Source of the DNA: Gyrodactylus bullatarudis
Taxonomy: Eukaryota; Platyhelminthes; Monogenea; Gyrodactylidea; Gyrodactylidae
Length of the DNA: 50,467 nucleotides
Direction: 5' to 3'
NCBI GenBank assembly: GCA_012064415.1
Contig: SSNU01000209.1
Span: 398,090 to 448,556 of the forward strand
A program made the position numbers and the translations under genes. Within the stretch, counting starts at the first letter, position 1. Each line of letters opens with the position of its first letter. The notes under the pieces were generated by a model that searched no databases, was not told the origin of the DNA, and saw nothing but the letters and a program-made list of their open reading frames with translations. Shown here piece by piece: positions 32,743 through 43,927 of this stretch.

Positions 32743-33524
32743 ATGTATATGTTACAGTGAACATGGGAAATCAGTGAGTGGACAGAAATAACTAGTGAAA
32801 GTGGGAAACCAGTGAAAACTTAGTGAAAATGGGAAAAATTTAATTTATTTCCCAATTTCACTGGTTGTTCCCTGAAATCATATATCTGGTGTATTATCTA
32901 TTCCAGATATATGCGTGAATGATTTATTGATGTCATACACTGTGTATTACACCTAAGAGGGGGTTTCTATTCTATTTTATTAATCTCTTTGGTTGGTCCA
33001 AGGATTAGGTATTCTTATCTAGGGGCTAAAGAGAGAGTAGTTTTAATTTAAAACTTTTAAATAAATTAGTTTTTGAAAATATGACTGAGAAACCAAGTGT
33101 ATCAAGAGTTGTATTTTCAAACATTTAAAAATTCTTTCTAAACTTGAATTTTATCACGTAACTATTGACTAAAATTTACCTCAGTAAATAATATGAAATC
33201 AATATAACTTTGCATATGAAACTAGAGATTACCTGAAATTAAATTTTAACAAACTAAATTACTCAAAACTTGGGTACCAACCGAAGAGATAAATGAAATA
33301 AAATCCCCCCTTGTACGAGTAATACACAGTGTATGACATAATAAACCATTCACGCATATATCTGGAATAGATAATACACCAGATATATGATTTCAGGGAA
33401 CAACCAGTGAAATTGGGAAATAAATTAAATTTTTCCCATTTTCACTAAGTTTTCACTGGTTTCCCACTTTCACTAGTTATTTCTGTCCACTCACTGATTT
33501 CCCATGTTCACTGTAACATATACA
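32743..33524. mobile_element. 782-bp palindromic element
   Basis: The arms 32743-32950 and 33319-33524 are almost perfect inverted copies, starting ATGTATATGTTACAGTGAAC. The pairing continues, weaker, toward the centre (TCTCTTTGGTTGGTCC against GGTACCAACCGAAGAGA), so the true arms are about 270 bp. Short AGTGAAA/GTGGGAAA motifs repeat within each arm (CAGTGAGTGGACAG, CTAGTGAAAGTGGG, CCAGTGAAAAC). No coding potential. No clear target duplication is visible. Sequence at 1-170 seems to be a relative. Confidence 0.85.
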
Positions 33525-33879
33525 TTGTACATAATACTAATTTTCCAAATTAAAATTTCTATTCTATTCTAAAATAAAAAATTATTAATTTCGATTCAAT
33601 TTTCTGTCTTAAAATGAAATTGATCACAACTTATTCCTTGGATATCCTTGAAATGTATGTGAAAAATAATTTTAGGCAAGTTGTAACACAAATATTTACT
33701 TTTAAATACCAAAAAGTAAATACAATAATCTCAATTCCATTACTTACCATTGGAATATCAATAAATTTCTCTCAGAATTTTAAATTATATTATTATGATA
33801 AAATTATGGTCAGCGTAGGAGGGGTCTTAGCAAGTTCAATATATTTCAAAAAGTTTTATAATTTGATTTTATTAGGCTA

Positions 33880-34465
33880 ATTATTATGAAGATGGAAATT
33901 GATGATTTTCACAAAATTCTCATTATTTTAGCAAGAAATCGAATTTGATCAAGATTTTTTGTCTTTTACATACTTAAATGCTTTTAAATTCTCTCAAACC
34001 TCTCTCTGAACCTCGCGATAAAGCTTAAAAACTCAAATTTTCGTACTTCTAAATTTTACCCTTAAAAAGGCAAGTTAAACGGAAAAATGTATGCACCAAT
34101 GAAATCCTCGTAAAAATTTGGTATGTTTTTATATCTTTCGCGATGTATTACGCTCTGATATCTTCGGACTGGGGCAGCCATTAGGTTTCGGTTCCGACTG
34201 TAAATCATGAGACACACTTTTACGATTTGAGCAAAATCTTTAATAGAATTTATGGCATATTTCAAACCTTTCTCGAGTTAGCACCAAACTTTCATTCTTT
34301 TGAACTTTGGGTTGAATATTTCTGCTGATTTAAAGGTGAGAAAATGATCAAAAAGTAGTAAAAAAATATGCTAAATTTGATCATCGTGTGAAAATTGAAT
34401 TTTGATTTCAGATCCTTAATTAAGGTTCTAAAGAATGACGAATTTATCTAAAGTTTCATTGTGAT
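33880..34465. repeat. Degenerate family B MITE pieces
   Basis: GCTAATTATTATGAAGATGG near 33880 followed by GAAATCGAATTTGATCAAGA repeats the left end of the 9497-10190 element, and GAGAAAATGATCAAAAAG near 34337 repeats its interior. The small minus frame 34062-34265 has no recognisable domain. Positions 33525-33880 are AT-rich with nothing recognised; the 88-residue frame at 33614-33880 shows no motif. Confidence 0.5.
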
Positions 34466-34875
34466 ACAGTGAATTCTCTAATAATTGTATATTAAAAGAC
34501 CTGATGAGTTTTGAGGGTAATATTTACACAGACCGACCCACCCCTTTCAAACCTTTAGCCTGAATTTTTATGGAATTTTTTGAGAATCTTTTGGTTGTCC
34601 TCTAGTTTTATCGATGAATTGTGAAAAATGCTCAAAATCGTAATCTTAGGATGTGTTGCTTTGAAACGTTGGTATATGGTAGATTTATGCATATCAAACC
34701 TGAATATGAGGTCCTTTCAATCATATGACTGAAAAAACATTGTAAAAATTATGGTTAAAAGTTGAGGCTGGGATTTTTTAATTACAATTTTAATACGACT
34801 ACTTTATAGTAGAGGGTCGATTATTATTTTATCGAGTTGGTCTTTTTATATACAATTATTAGAGAATTCAATGTA
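34465..34875. mobile_element. pogo/Tigger-type MITE (411 bp)
   Basis: The left end TACAGTGAATTCTCTAATAA and the right end, its reverse complement with one mismatch, form 36-bp terminal inverted repeats. The TA at each extremity plus ends beginning CAGTGAA fit pogo/Tigger-like elements. The interior is non-coding. Just outside on the right, another family B interior fragment (GTGATCCTAAAAATCAATTT, 34890-35000) follows. Confidence 0.75.
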
Positions 34876-35335
34876 ATCGGTTTTCTTGTCTTGTAGTGAT
34901 CCTAAAAATCAATTTTTGATAACTTTCTCACTTTCAAGTCAATAATTTTTTTCTTCTTATCGTGAAAGTTGCTCTCATGATCTAGATTTACAAAAAATTT
35001 TGATCAGGATCGAATTTTTTTATTTTTCGTTATCATATGATAATAATGCAATATTTCAAGACTTATTTTTTACGATCCTTATTCCTTGTTTCTCTATAAT
35101 CTTTCTCTCATGAGATTCTATCTACCATTCTTCTTATCATTGGTTAGGCCAATGTATTAAGAAACAATGGACTTCTTCATTAAATACATTAAATAATATC
35201 ATACTGCCTAATGATGTATTTTGTAATATTGCTGATATATATTATATATGCGGTTCAAAATTGATAAATTAGCGTTTTTGATATTCTTAGCATTTTAATA
35301 CAACAACAATTATTTTTGACAACTTTGACTCTTTT

Positions 35336-36245
35336 TTGCCCAGAGATCATGTTCAATCCAAATTTTTATTTTTTCTCTATCCTGACCTAGCGTCATACAA
35401 TGATCGTATCTCAACCTCGGGGTTAAATCCCCTTTGGTTACGAAGATATGCTATTATTGTAAAAACTTTTATTAATTCATCTCAATTAGTCGAAAATTTC
35501 TATAATTTAAGAAGATCATCATTCTCAGATCACTATCTACTCTCTGCATATAATATGATAGATAGTAAATATAAATTATGCCTTGAAACTGACCAATTAA
35601 ATAAAACAATCGTCAATAAAGGTTACGATTGTTAGAGAAGTTCGCTTACTTCTGTGCTCTTTGAGGCTCTGGTAGTTAGGGTTGGCAAAGCAAGATTACA
35701 AGAGTTAGTAGAGATCCAGGGCTAGAGCTTTTTGGAGCCATCGTAGTCATTTTTTTCCTCTTCTTTTCTTAAAGAACTTGAGTCTGGTGCTTCAAAACGC
35801 TAGAATAGCCTCCCTCATTACTCCTGAGGATATTTTAGGCATTTTATTGAACTCAAATTCCAAGAAACGTAGAGATGATTATCTTATTTCTAACATCCTA
35901 CTCATTCCCGTCCCATCTATATTTTTATAGTTGCATTTAGCCAACTATTTCAATAAAATCATTAGTTCCTGTTCCATTCCAGCTGATTGACTGAGAATAA
36001 AAATTACTCCAATTCCCAAGTGCTCCAAAGCTATTTACCCTTCCGACTTTAGACCGATTTCTAACCTCCCAATTTTTCTTTCAATCATTGAAAACTTTAT
36101 CAATTGTCACTTGAAAGCTATAAATCTTTTCAAAATTGATGCTTCTCAACACGGATTCTTTCATGGCCGAAGCACTGCTACAAATATCATATCATTCATC
36201 TCAAGGATTGTAAATATTATTGCAAACTTTGTTCCAGATACACAT
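35336..36245 (+). pseudogene. Non-LTR retrotransposon relic, copy 2
   Basis: Same family as the relic at 31794. The first part, an open frame to 35635, includes SGLNPLWLRRYAIIVKTFIN. Further on, TPEDILGILLNSNSKKRRDD parallels the TRELLLDLILESNSKRRK region of copy 1. RT finger motifs follow: KITPIPKCSKAIYPSDFRPI, SNLPIFLSIIENFIN, and DASQHGFFHGRSTATNIISF. In-frame stops at several places and loss of the palm domain make it non-functional. It ends in a short A-run (about 36248). Positions 36246-36665 hold nothing recognised apart from being upstream of the next gene. Confidence 0.8.
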
Positions 36246-36665
36246 AACTATTTTACTAATATTTTCAAATAAAAAAAATCTTATTTATTTTTTTTTATAT
36301 ATAGAAGAGTGCATAGAGGATTCTTTGCAAGATAATATTCCGTAGCTACTTAGAAGTAAAATATGGGTTTTAAACATTTTAAAGTTAGAAAGGTTTTAAG
36401 TTAGAAATTTTTAAAGTTATCTAGATTTCTAATTCAAATAATTACTAGTTTTGTAAAGTTTATTGCATTAGAAGTGGGTGAAATGGCTGTAATACTGTAC
36501 TATGATTTAATGGAAATCAATCTTTTAAAAAGATTCCTTTAAGTTCGAATTTCGGATATTTCACAAATACATGTATCTTATTTCGACAAACGACACTATA
36601 TATTTTCTAGTGAAATTGTTTGAAACTGACTTAAGTTCAAATCATAGTTATCAAAAATTCTAAAA

Positions 36666-38673
36666 ATGAGTATAACTATTCGAATTCAGACCAATGAAGG
36701 TATGAAACGTGTCCAATGTATGGATACAGACATGGTCCAAACTCTTTATGATAAAGTTTTTGCTATTATCAATCATCAAAACTGGTTCTTGTCTCAAAAT
36801 AGAGACGGAAATCCTAAAATATCAAAAGATGTCAAGAAAACTCTTAAAGATTTGAATATAAAGTATCTTGAATTTTTGAAATTATTTAAGGAATGGAGAT
36901 ATTTTCTATCTTGTCAATATGGATTCAAAAGGAGATAAAGAATCTTTTCCAGCGTCCATTATTTCAAATCTGATTGAAGATGAAATTGATCGATATATGC
37001 ATAAACTAGATGGTAAAATTAAACGAGAATTCAATAAAAATCTCTGCAGACACTCAGACAATGCCTTATGTGTCCATTGTACTCCTCTTGAGGTAAATTT
37101 TACTATTCTTATATTGCATTTCTAGCCTGGTGATCCGTTATATTTGGAAATGTCTTCTAAACCTCTAAAATTTTTACCCTTTCATGCTTATTTGAGAAAG
37201 CTTCAAAATAATTCCAAACATGTTTATTTGGAAAATCTCTGTTGTGACATCAAATCAGGTTGTACATATCATGCACCATGGCCTGAAGGTATTTGTACAA
37301 AGTGTCAGCCTATACCAGTTACACTAAGTTTGCAAGAATATCGTCATGTCGACTATGTACAGTTTGAGAATCCTGACATTATGAATAATTTCCTAGACTA
37401 TTGGAGAAAGAGTGGAACTCAGAGAATTGGTATTCTTTTGGGAGATTACGATCACCATGACTCAGTGGACAAGAATCCTCTTGCTATAAAATGTGTTGTA
37501 AAGGCTATTTACGAAGTTAGTCAAACAGGAAGTGGTAAAACTGTGTCTTTCAATGATGATCTAAAAGATTGCATTCCTCAATCCACATTAGATTTGATTA
37601 AAGAAATTGGATTGAGACCTATTGGCTGGATTTTCACCGACCTTGTCACCAAAGACATAAGTCAGGGAACAGTAAAAAATTACCGTGGAACAATTGTAAG
37701 GATTTTTATAACTCAAATGAAATCATTATTCTTATTAATGATAATTTTTTTTCGATTATATCAAGGATTCCTATTTCCTAAGTGCTCAAGAGTGTATCAC
37801 AGCGGCTCATTTACAAAATTTATTTCCCAATATTTCCAAATTTTCTACATCTGGATATTTCGGATCCAAGTTTGTCACAGTCGTTGTAACTGGAGATGAA
37901 AATAATGAAATTCATTTTGAAGCTTACCAAGTTTCAAATCAAGCAATGGCGTTAGCTCGATCGAACATTCTTATACCAACTCAAGATGCCCCTGAACTAG
38001 GTTATATAATCGAAACAACAAAAGAGAAATTCGTTCCTGAAGTATTCTATTCTGTGAGTTTAGAACTTAAAACATTTATATAATTTTAATGTGCCAATTA
38101 AAGTGTAAAGATGAATATGGAAATCAAGTAACAAAAATTGGACGTCCATTACCCATGGAATATCTACTAATTGATATACCGGTTGCATTTCCAAAAACAT
38201 CAAAATATACATTTTCCACGATTCAACATAGCTCTGAAACATTCCCCATCGAAAATAGAAAAGGTATCAATGAAGTTCAAAGTATTAATTGCTTGGCAAA
38301 GCTTCATAATCAACTAGAATCCAAGGGAAATGAAGAGACCATCACTAAAATATTTTGCAATTTTCATATTCTCAACTGGATTATCTCATCAAACATTATT
38401 GAATCAACCAATGATAAAGCAAATTTATTCTCTTCAATCAGAGAGTATACCAAGAGTGGAGAAATATCACTACTTCTCGAATGGGCCAAGCAAAGTCTCG
38501 GCTACTTGAATCTTCAAGAGATGATTAGAGTTTCGGGTCCCTCTAGTAAAATTCCAATTGAAAGTATGGATGAAGACGATAGTGATCAGGTTAAATGGTC
38601 GTGCTCCTTTTGTACTTTTTTAAACTCAAATTCTACTGGAAATTGTGAAATGTGTGGATTGCCCAAGAGTTAA
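36666..38673 (+). CDS. NPLOC4: Npl4 homologue (nuclear protein localization 4, ubiquitin-binding cofactor of p97/VCP)
   Basis: Npl4 with Ufd1 forms the adaptor that brings ubiquitinated substrates to the p97/VCP ATPase for unfolding. Five exons: 36666-36862, 36891-37092, 37126-37695, 37766-38053 and 38104-38673; introns of 28, 33, 70 and 50 nt, all GT-AG. The spliced frame is 608 residues, the size of animal Npl4. In order: N-terminal ubiquitin-like domain (residues 1-80); Npl4 zinc-finger segment (LCRHSDNALCVHC, then CTYHAPWPEGICTKCQP); MPN domain without JAMM metal ligands (GWIFTDL, FGSKFVTVVV, YQVSNQAMALAR, DAPELGY); RPLPMEYLLIDIP; and a C-terminal NZF finger (WSCSFCTF ... GNCEMCGLP, C-x2-C-x10-C-x2-C). 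Exon joins restore family text (NIK+NGDIFYLVN, PLE+PGDP, GTI+DSYFLSA). Without the 28- and 33-nt introns the frame breaks, so they must be removed for a functional protein. Confidence 0.95.
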
Positions 38674-38685
38674 CTGTTCAACTAA

Positions 38686-38691
38686 AATAAA
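38686..38691 (+). terminator. Polyadenylation signal of NPLOC4
   Basis: AATAAA 13 bases after the stop codon, followed by a TG/T-rich stretch. The next start codon is only 173 bases downstream. Confidence 0.7.
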
Positions 38692-38863
38692 GAGTTTGTG
38701 CTTCTTTCATTTTTTACTGCTTTTTAAAACCTTTAATTAAAATTTTGTAGTCATGACATTTTTGTATTCCTACATTCAGACGATAAAAAACTCTGGATTC
38801 TCTCATGTATTTATTCTAGCGTATTAAGAAAAATATTTTATTCAATGAATTTATCACTTGGCC

Positions 38864-40259
38864 ATGATACCTGAAGGTAAGAGAAGAACAAGTTTAATCT
38901 CCAACAGAAGAGTTTAATCAAAAGATCATCTTGAATGTCGGGGGAGTTCGACATGAAACGATGAAAAGTACTCTACGAAAAATTGCTGCCACTCGACTCT
39001 CTCGCTTGAATGAAGACCAACCTAATTATGATGCTGAAAAAGATGAATACTTTTTTGATCGTCATCCCTTTGTCTTTAGTATGGTGTTGAATTACTATAG
39101 AACTGGGAAATTGCACTATCCGACAAATGTATGTGCACCCCTGTTTGAAGAAGAACTCGAATATTGGGGGATTGACTCAAATCAAGTTGAACCGTGTTGC
39201 TGGATGTCGTACACTTCATTTAGAGATACACAAGAAACTCTAGAACTGATTGATCAGGGAGGATTTGATATATCTCCAGATCCTGTATTATACGAAAAAT
39301 TTGGTTTACTTGATAGATATCACGAGGCTTGCCTTACCGACTGGGAGAGAGTAAAACCAAGAATTTGGGCAATTTTTGAAGAGCCTTACTCCTCAAAATA
39401 TTCAAAGGTTTGTTATGATTTGACTCTAAACTTTAACTTTCAGATAGTCGGAACTATTGAAATAACTTGCATTATTCTCACAATTGCTTCATTAATTTAT
39501 CGATCCACTATACCTGTTCTGAAATTATATGACAAAAAAGAAAACTATAATAACACAACTTTCTTTAATAGAAATAAGGATACTAGTTTCATGTATGTGT
39601 TTTATGCAGAGGTTTGCTGTAATATTTGGTTTCTTGTCGAGTTTCTCATTCGATTTTTAGTTACACCTACTGCCAGTATCAGGTTTATTTGTTCAGACAT
39701 TGTCAACTTTATTGAAATAATCTCTTTAGTATCAATGATTTTAGATATCTTGATTATGCATATTTCAGACAGTATTGTATACATGAATCCTTACTTTCAG
39801 CTATTTATGTCGATAAGAATGTTCAGAGTTTTCCGATTAACAAGGTTCATTACCGGTATGAGAATATTAATAGTTACTTGCCGTGCAAGTGCTAAAGAGT
39901 TATTCTTACTGTTCTACTTCATTTCTGTTTTTGTTCTGATTTTTGGGACTCTAGAGTACTATGCTGAAAAATTGGTTGATGTGAAAAAAATCGATTCAAT
40001 ACCAAGTGGTTTATGGTGGGCTGTTGTAACAATGTCAACAGTCGGATATGGTGATGTTGTTCCTGACACATTACCAGGAAAAATAATTGGAACTTTGTGT
40101 ATAATTGTGGGTGTACTCTCCATTTCATTACCAGTTCCTATTATCGCATCAAATTTTTCCCTATTTTATACTCATATCAGAGCAAGGGAAAAACTACCCA
40201 AGAAAAGGCGAGAAGTTGTGTCTGTGACTAAAATCCGATTGAATTCAAAAGGCAGCTAA
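38864..40259 (+). CDS. Voltage-gated potassium channel, Shaw/Kv3 type
   Basis: Three exons: 38864-38876, 38908-39407 and 39444-40259; introns of 31 and 36 nt. The first exon codes only MIPE plus one base; splicing gives MIPEEFNQKIILNVGG, the normal start of a Kv T1 domain. The 36-nt intron is a multiple of three and open, but its removal restores SKIVGTIE, like Shaw channels, so it is a real intron. Product 442 residues. T1 domain to about 110, with the Kv2-4 zinc site H73-x5-C79-x20-C100-C101. Then six membrane segments with an Arg-rich S4 (RMFRVFRLTR, about 294-303), the pore with TVGYGD (369-374), and the S6 gate LPVPIIASNF. The T1 text (YYRTGKLHYPTNVCAPLFEE, SNQVEPCCW) identifies the Shaw class. 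Delayed-rectifier K+ conductance is inferred from family. The short C-terminus is basic (PKKRR). Confidence 0.95.
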
Positions 40260-40288
40260 AGCATTTGATTAAAAGCATACATTTGATA

Positions 40289-40294
40289 AATAAA
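40289..40294 (+). terminator. Polyadenylation signal of the Kv channel gene
   Basis: AATAAA 30 bases after the stop codon and only 72 bases before the start codon of the next gene, so the 3' end of one transcript and the 5' end of the next are nearly contiguous. Confidence 0.65.
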
Positions 40295-40329
40295 ATATTT
40301 GTTTTTATGATTAAAAAGTTTAAAAATTT

Positions 40330-40345
40330 TCAATTTTCTTATTAG
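40330..40345 (+). promoter_or_regulatory. Candidate splice acceptor upstream of the ubinuclein start
   Basis: TTCAATTTTCTTATTAG is a pyrimidine-rich tract ending in AG, 20 bases before the ATG at 40366. With no room for a normal promoter between the genes, this could be a trans-splice (spliced-leader) acceptor or the end of a 5'UTR intron. The sequence alone cannot separate these. Confidence 0.35.
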
Positions 40346-40365
40346 CATTGCTCCGAAATTTGCCT

Positions 40366-42976
40366 ATGATTAAAGATTACATAGAACTTCACGTGACTTT
40401 GAATGAGGAACAAGATAAAAACGAATTTTCTTTCCTTGATCTAATTAAGAACTTAGAAAAACCAACTAATCTTGTAAATTTAATATCAACTAATTTATCT
40501 TATTCATTTCTGCTAGAATTCTTCGTCCAGTTCACACGACAATATTAAAAACGATTTTTTAGACATTGCAAAAGTCCTCGAAAAAAAATATGTAGGTCAA
40601 TTTTTTATTTTTGTCAGGGTAAACAAGTTACAATTGATAAAAGTGGAAAGAAAAAGCGTGTTCGTGTTGATGACTATGCTGACATTGGTGGTGGCTATGA
40701 TTCTAATGACTCTTTTATCGATGATAGTGAAGCTAATGATATAATTCTCGCCCCCAATATAACCAATCGATATGGAGGTTTCTTCGTGCAAGATGGTTAT
40801 CTCGAATCCATTGAGGAAACATTAGATAATATAGAAGATTCCAATAGCTCCAAGCCTAGAATTATTACTACTCCTCTCATTCCAAAAGACAATGTTCAGC
40901 TTTCAGCAATTAACAAGTTTGTTCTTGCCTCTTGATAAATTTTTTGTGTAATTCATGTAAATTGCTTCTTTTAGGAACAACTCTCAAAATCCCTGTATTA
41001 ACAAGAGCAAATCTACTGCAGATATAAAGAAAGATCTAAATGAAAAAAATCTGGAGGAATCAAAGGAAAATTCATTGATTTCAACTCCTGTTAGCGTTGG
41101 TCCTACAAAAGAAAAATTTTTCAAAATTGAACCTATAGATTTACCAGAAGAGTTTACAAGCATTGTCAATCGTCTCAAAGATATGCCAAAGAATTACAAA
41201 GACAAAACATATCTTGAACTTGCTGAAAAAATCTTGGGCTTTTTTCAAGATTCTCAAATGTCTCGTCCTCAAAAAAGATATGCTTCTATTTTATTTAAAG
41301 AAAAGACTGGCATGAACAAAGAAAGTATTGCGAAATACTTGAAAAATTTGAGGAAAAAAAATGAATCAAATAAGTTAGTCGAAATGACAGAGAAGCTGAA
41401 AGAATGTATGTATTGAAAATTTTGATAATATTTCACAATTTAATTTCATTCAATTTTTTTATTTAAATTAGTTGTTGATTTGGAAATACCCAAACTATTA
41501 ACAAACTTTAACAATGAAATGGAAAATTATCAAAAGAGAATCGAAGCTTGGAAGGAAAAGTAAGCAAAAATCCTTTTTATATTTTTTTAGCTCTGCTAAA
41601 ATTGACCGAGAGAATGCATTGGCCAATAGCTGTGGAATGGAAATGACTAAAAAACCTCCCAAACCACAAATTCCTAGGAAATATTTTCGACAATCAAATC
41701 AGATCAAGACTTTAATTGAGAGTATTGTACTTTACCAATTATCACGTTTGGAGAGTCAAGCTAGAAATTCTGGACAGAGCTTCAATCAAAAGATTGCAGA
41801 GGAACAACTGAAATCTTTTATTTGTACAAAATTAATGCCACAATGGCCTGAAGGCTGGGTTACAGAGGCTTATTTATGGAGATGCTGTCAGACACCTTTT
41901 CACAAATTTTGTCTAAATCGAGGCATAAACAATGCTCCTGCCATAGATAATAATGAAAATATCAGTCAAAATAAAACTTTAAATAATACTAATTCAATTA
42001 ATAATACTAATAATAACACCAATACCACTGTGGTTACCAGCAATGTTAAAGAACAAAACTCCCAAGTAAATGGAACTTTGAATAAAGAGTCCTCTTCCAC
42101 AAATGGCTCATTTAATATTTCCACAATGGTATCTACAAATAATTCTAAGCAGCAAACTACATCGTTTTCTGCGAGTGAAAAACAAACTTCCCAAATTACA
42201 TCAACACCTGTTCATCCTTCCAAAAGTCAAAACAATCATGGTCACTCATTGAACAGATTAAGTCTAAATATCCCCAACAAATCATTGAATAATGTAAGTT
42301 TTTATCACCTTTTGATTCATCCATTTGCATTCATATTTATTTTTTAATTCAGACTGGAAGTTCTGAGAAAAAGTATAATAGTGAAGAAACCACGAAAGAA
42401 CCTCTTTTTCCTCCACCCATCACCAATTTGAAACGGGAAGTTGAGGAGGATATTGAAATTTTGTCAGTTATTCCGTCGAAAAAACTTTCAATATCTAGTC
42501 GCAATTCTTTACCATCAAACATTAGTAGTACTAAGGAATGTATTCAATTAAAAGAAGTTAGTTTTTGTATTTCTTTTCCCACTAATCAAAGTATATTTAT
42601 TCGGTTTTTTTACAGTCGCTCCAAGCATTGGGAGTTATACCTAATCCTAACAAAATACCTACTCAATCTCCCAGTAAAGATAGTTATCAGACCCAAAAGA
42701 GATTTTTGACCCCTTTTTCGATGGCACAGAGCTTAAACGGAATGGAAAAGAAATCATATAATTCTAGTCAATATCAGAGTTCGAATGGTTCTGCCTCCTC
42801 TGTCGTAAGTTATAAATGAGTAATTTCTTTCCTAGAATAATTTGGTTGGACAGAGGCCGGTTCAATATTCAACTAATCCACTCAATCAAAATTTCAATAT
42901 AGGTAGCTTGACAGCATCGAATATACTCAAAAACATTCTTCCTTATACTCAAAGTCAAAATTCTAATCAGAATTAA
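40366..42976 (+). CDS. UBN: Ubinuclein homologue (HIRA-complex H3.3 chaperone subunit, HRD domain)
   Basis: Ubinuclein/yemanuclein is the animal Hpc2-type subunit of the HIRA complex, which deposits histone H3.3 in the nucleus. Nine exons: 40366-40473, 40517-40591, 40618-40916, 40975-41405, 41472-41559, 41591-42293, 42353-42556, 42616-42804 and 42836-42976. Introns are 43, 26, 58, 66, 31, 59, 59 and 31 nt, all GT-AG. The spliced frame is 745 residues. The N-terminal strand IELHVTLNEEQDKNEFSFLD is followed by the Hpc2-related domain: AKVLEKKYGKQ, VDDYADIGGGYDSNDSFIDD, SEANDI and NRYGGFFV. The middle helical domain (LPEEFTSIVNRLKDMP, LLTNFNNEMENYQKRIEAW, then KLMPQWPEGWVTEAYLWR) matches the ubinuclein middle region. 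The remainder is low-complexity Asn/Ser/Thr-rich. The start is the first ATG in frame; an extra upstream exon cannot be excluded. Confidence 0.9.
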
Positions 42977-42985
42977 TATTTTATT

Positions 42986-42991
42986 AATAAA
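42986..42991 (+). terminator. Polyadenylation signal of the ubinuclein gene
   Basis: AATAAA ten bases after the stop codon. Positions 43000-43770 beyond it are AT-rich with nothing recognised. Confidence 0.7.
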
Positions 42992-43776
42992 CATTTATTC
43001 GAATTTATTTATCTCTTATTTTAATTTCCAACCCTTGGGTTTTATCCATCCAAGATTATCTGCAACCAAGTGGAGATTGCTGCAAGAGTCGCATCTGATT
43101 ATCACAACCCCTTTTTCATATGATATTGCAGAGAAGGTCTTGTCATTCTGATGATTACAAATCTATCGATATTAAGGAATATATTACATTACATGTAAAA
43201 ATAATACGCTTTTTCTTCGGTAATTCTCCAATTTGGGTAGAAAACGAATACTTTGACTCAAAATTGACTAGGGATAGATACTTTTTTTGATTTAATACAT
43301 CTCTAGAAAACCTTTTGACTAGATAACATATTATGGAGAGCTTGTTGGAGGCTTTAATACTTGTTGAGTTGAAAAATAAATGTGACATTTTAAATTTTCA
43401 ACTAGGTAAACAAAATCGATCAAAATGAAGCAAGTGAAGAAACTTTTAAAAATTCAAATTTTAAAGATAATTTTTAAAAGATATTATCTTTAAGATAATG
43501 AGATTCCATATGTTAAGTTTACATTGTAAACCATAAACGGCTTAGAAAATATCTAGAATTAAAAAAGGAATTTTTTAAAATTTTAACTGACATTATTGTT
43601 CACGCTTAGGCTTAGTTCATTTTGAATAAATAGTTTATCATAGCATGAAATTCTTAATATAAAAGTAAAATACATATTAGTAATATTTTTTAATAATTAT
43701 GGAAAAGCAGCATTATCATATTATTAAGCAAAATATCTAATTTGATGTTTTTAACTTTTTCAGGTTGTTGATTGAG

Positions 43777-43838
43777 CCAATAAAATTATTAGCCAATCAC
43801 AACTTGATAATATCAGCCAATGAAAATTGTATTATAAA
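43777..43838 (+). promoter_or_regulatory. Core promoter: three CCAAT boxes and a TATA box
   Basis: CCAAT at 43777-43781, 43793-43797 and 43817-43821, with TATAAA at 43833-43838. The first two are spaced 16 bp and the next 24 bp. Transcription would start near 43865, about 60 bases before the ATG at 43928. Compact CCAAT clusters of this kind are well-known NF-Y sites. This is the clearest promoter in the window. Confidence 0.65.
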
Positions 43839-43927
43839 GATTTTTGTATCTAGTTAAAATTTCATCAAAATTCAAATAACATTTCCCAACAGCCTATCCA
43901 TCAGGATTTACCCGAATCTCTCAAAAT

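Noticed and set aside
33614..33880. 88-residue open frame
   Set aside because: AT-rich chance frame with no recognisable motif, adjoining a MITE fragment.
34490..34520. CCTGATGAGTTTTGAG as another hammerhead core
   Set aside because: No GAAA follows at a workable distance and no stem I closes.
39408..39443. Reading the Kv segment as continuous coding sequence (12 extra residues)
   Set aside because: The piece has GT...TTTCAG borders, and removing it restores the Shaw-type SKIVGTIE sequence, so it is better explained as an in-frame 36-nt intron.
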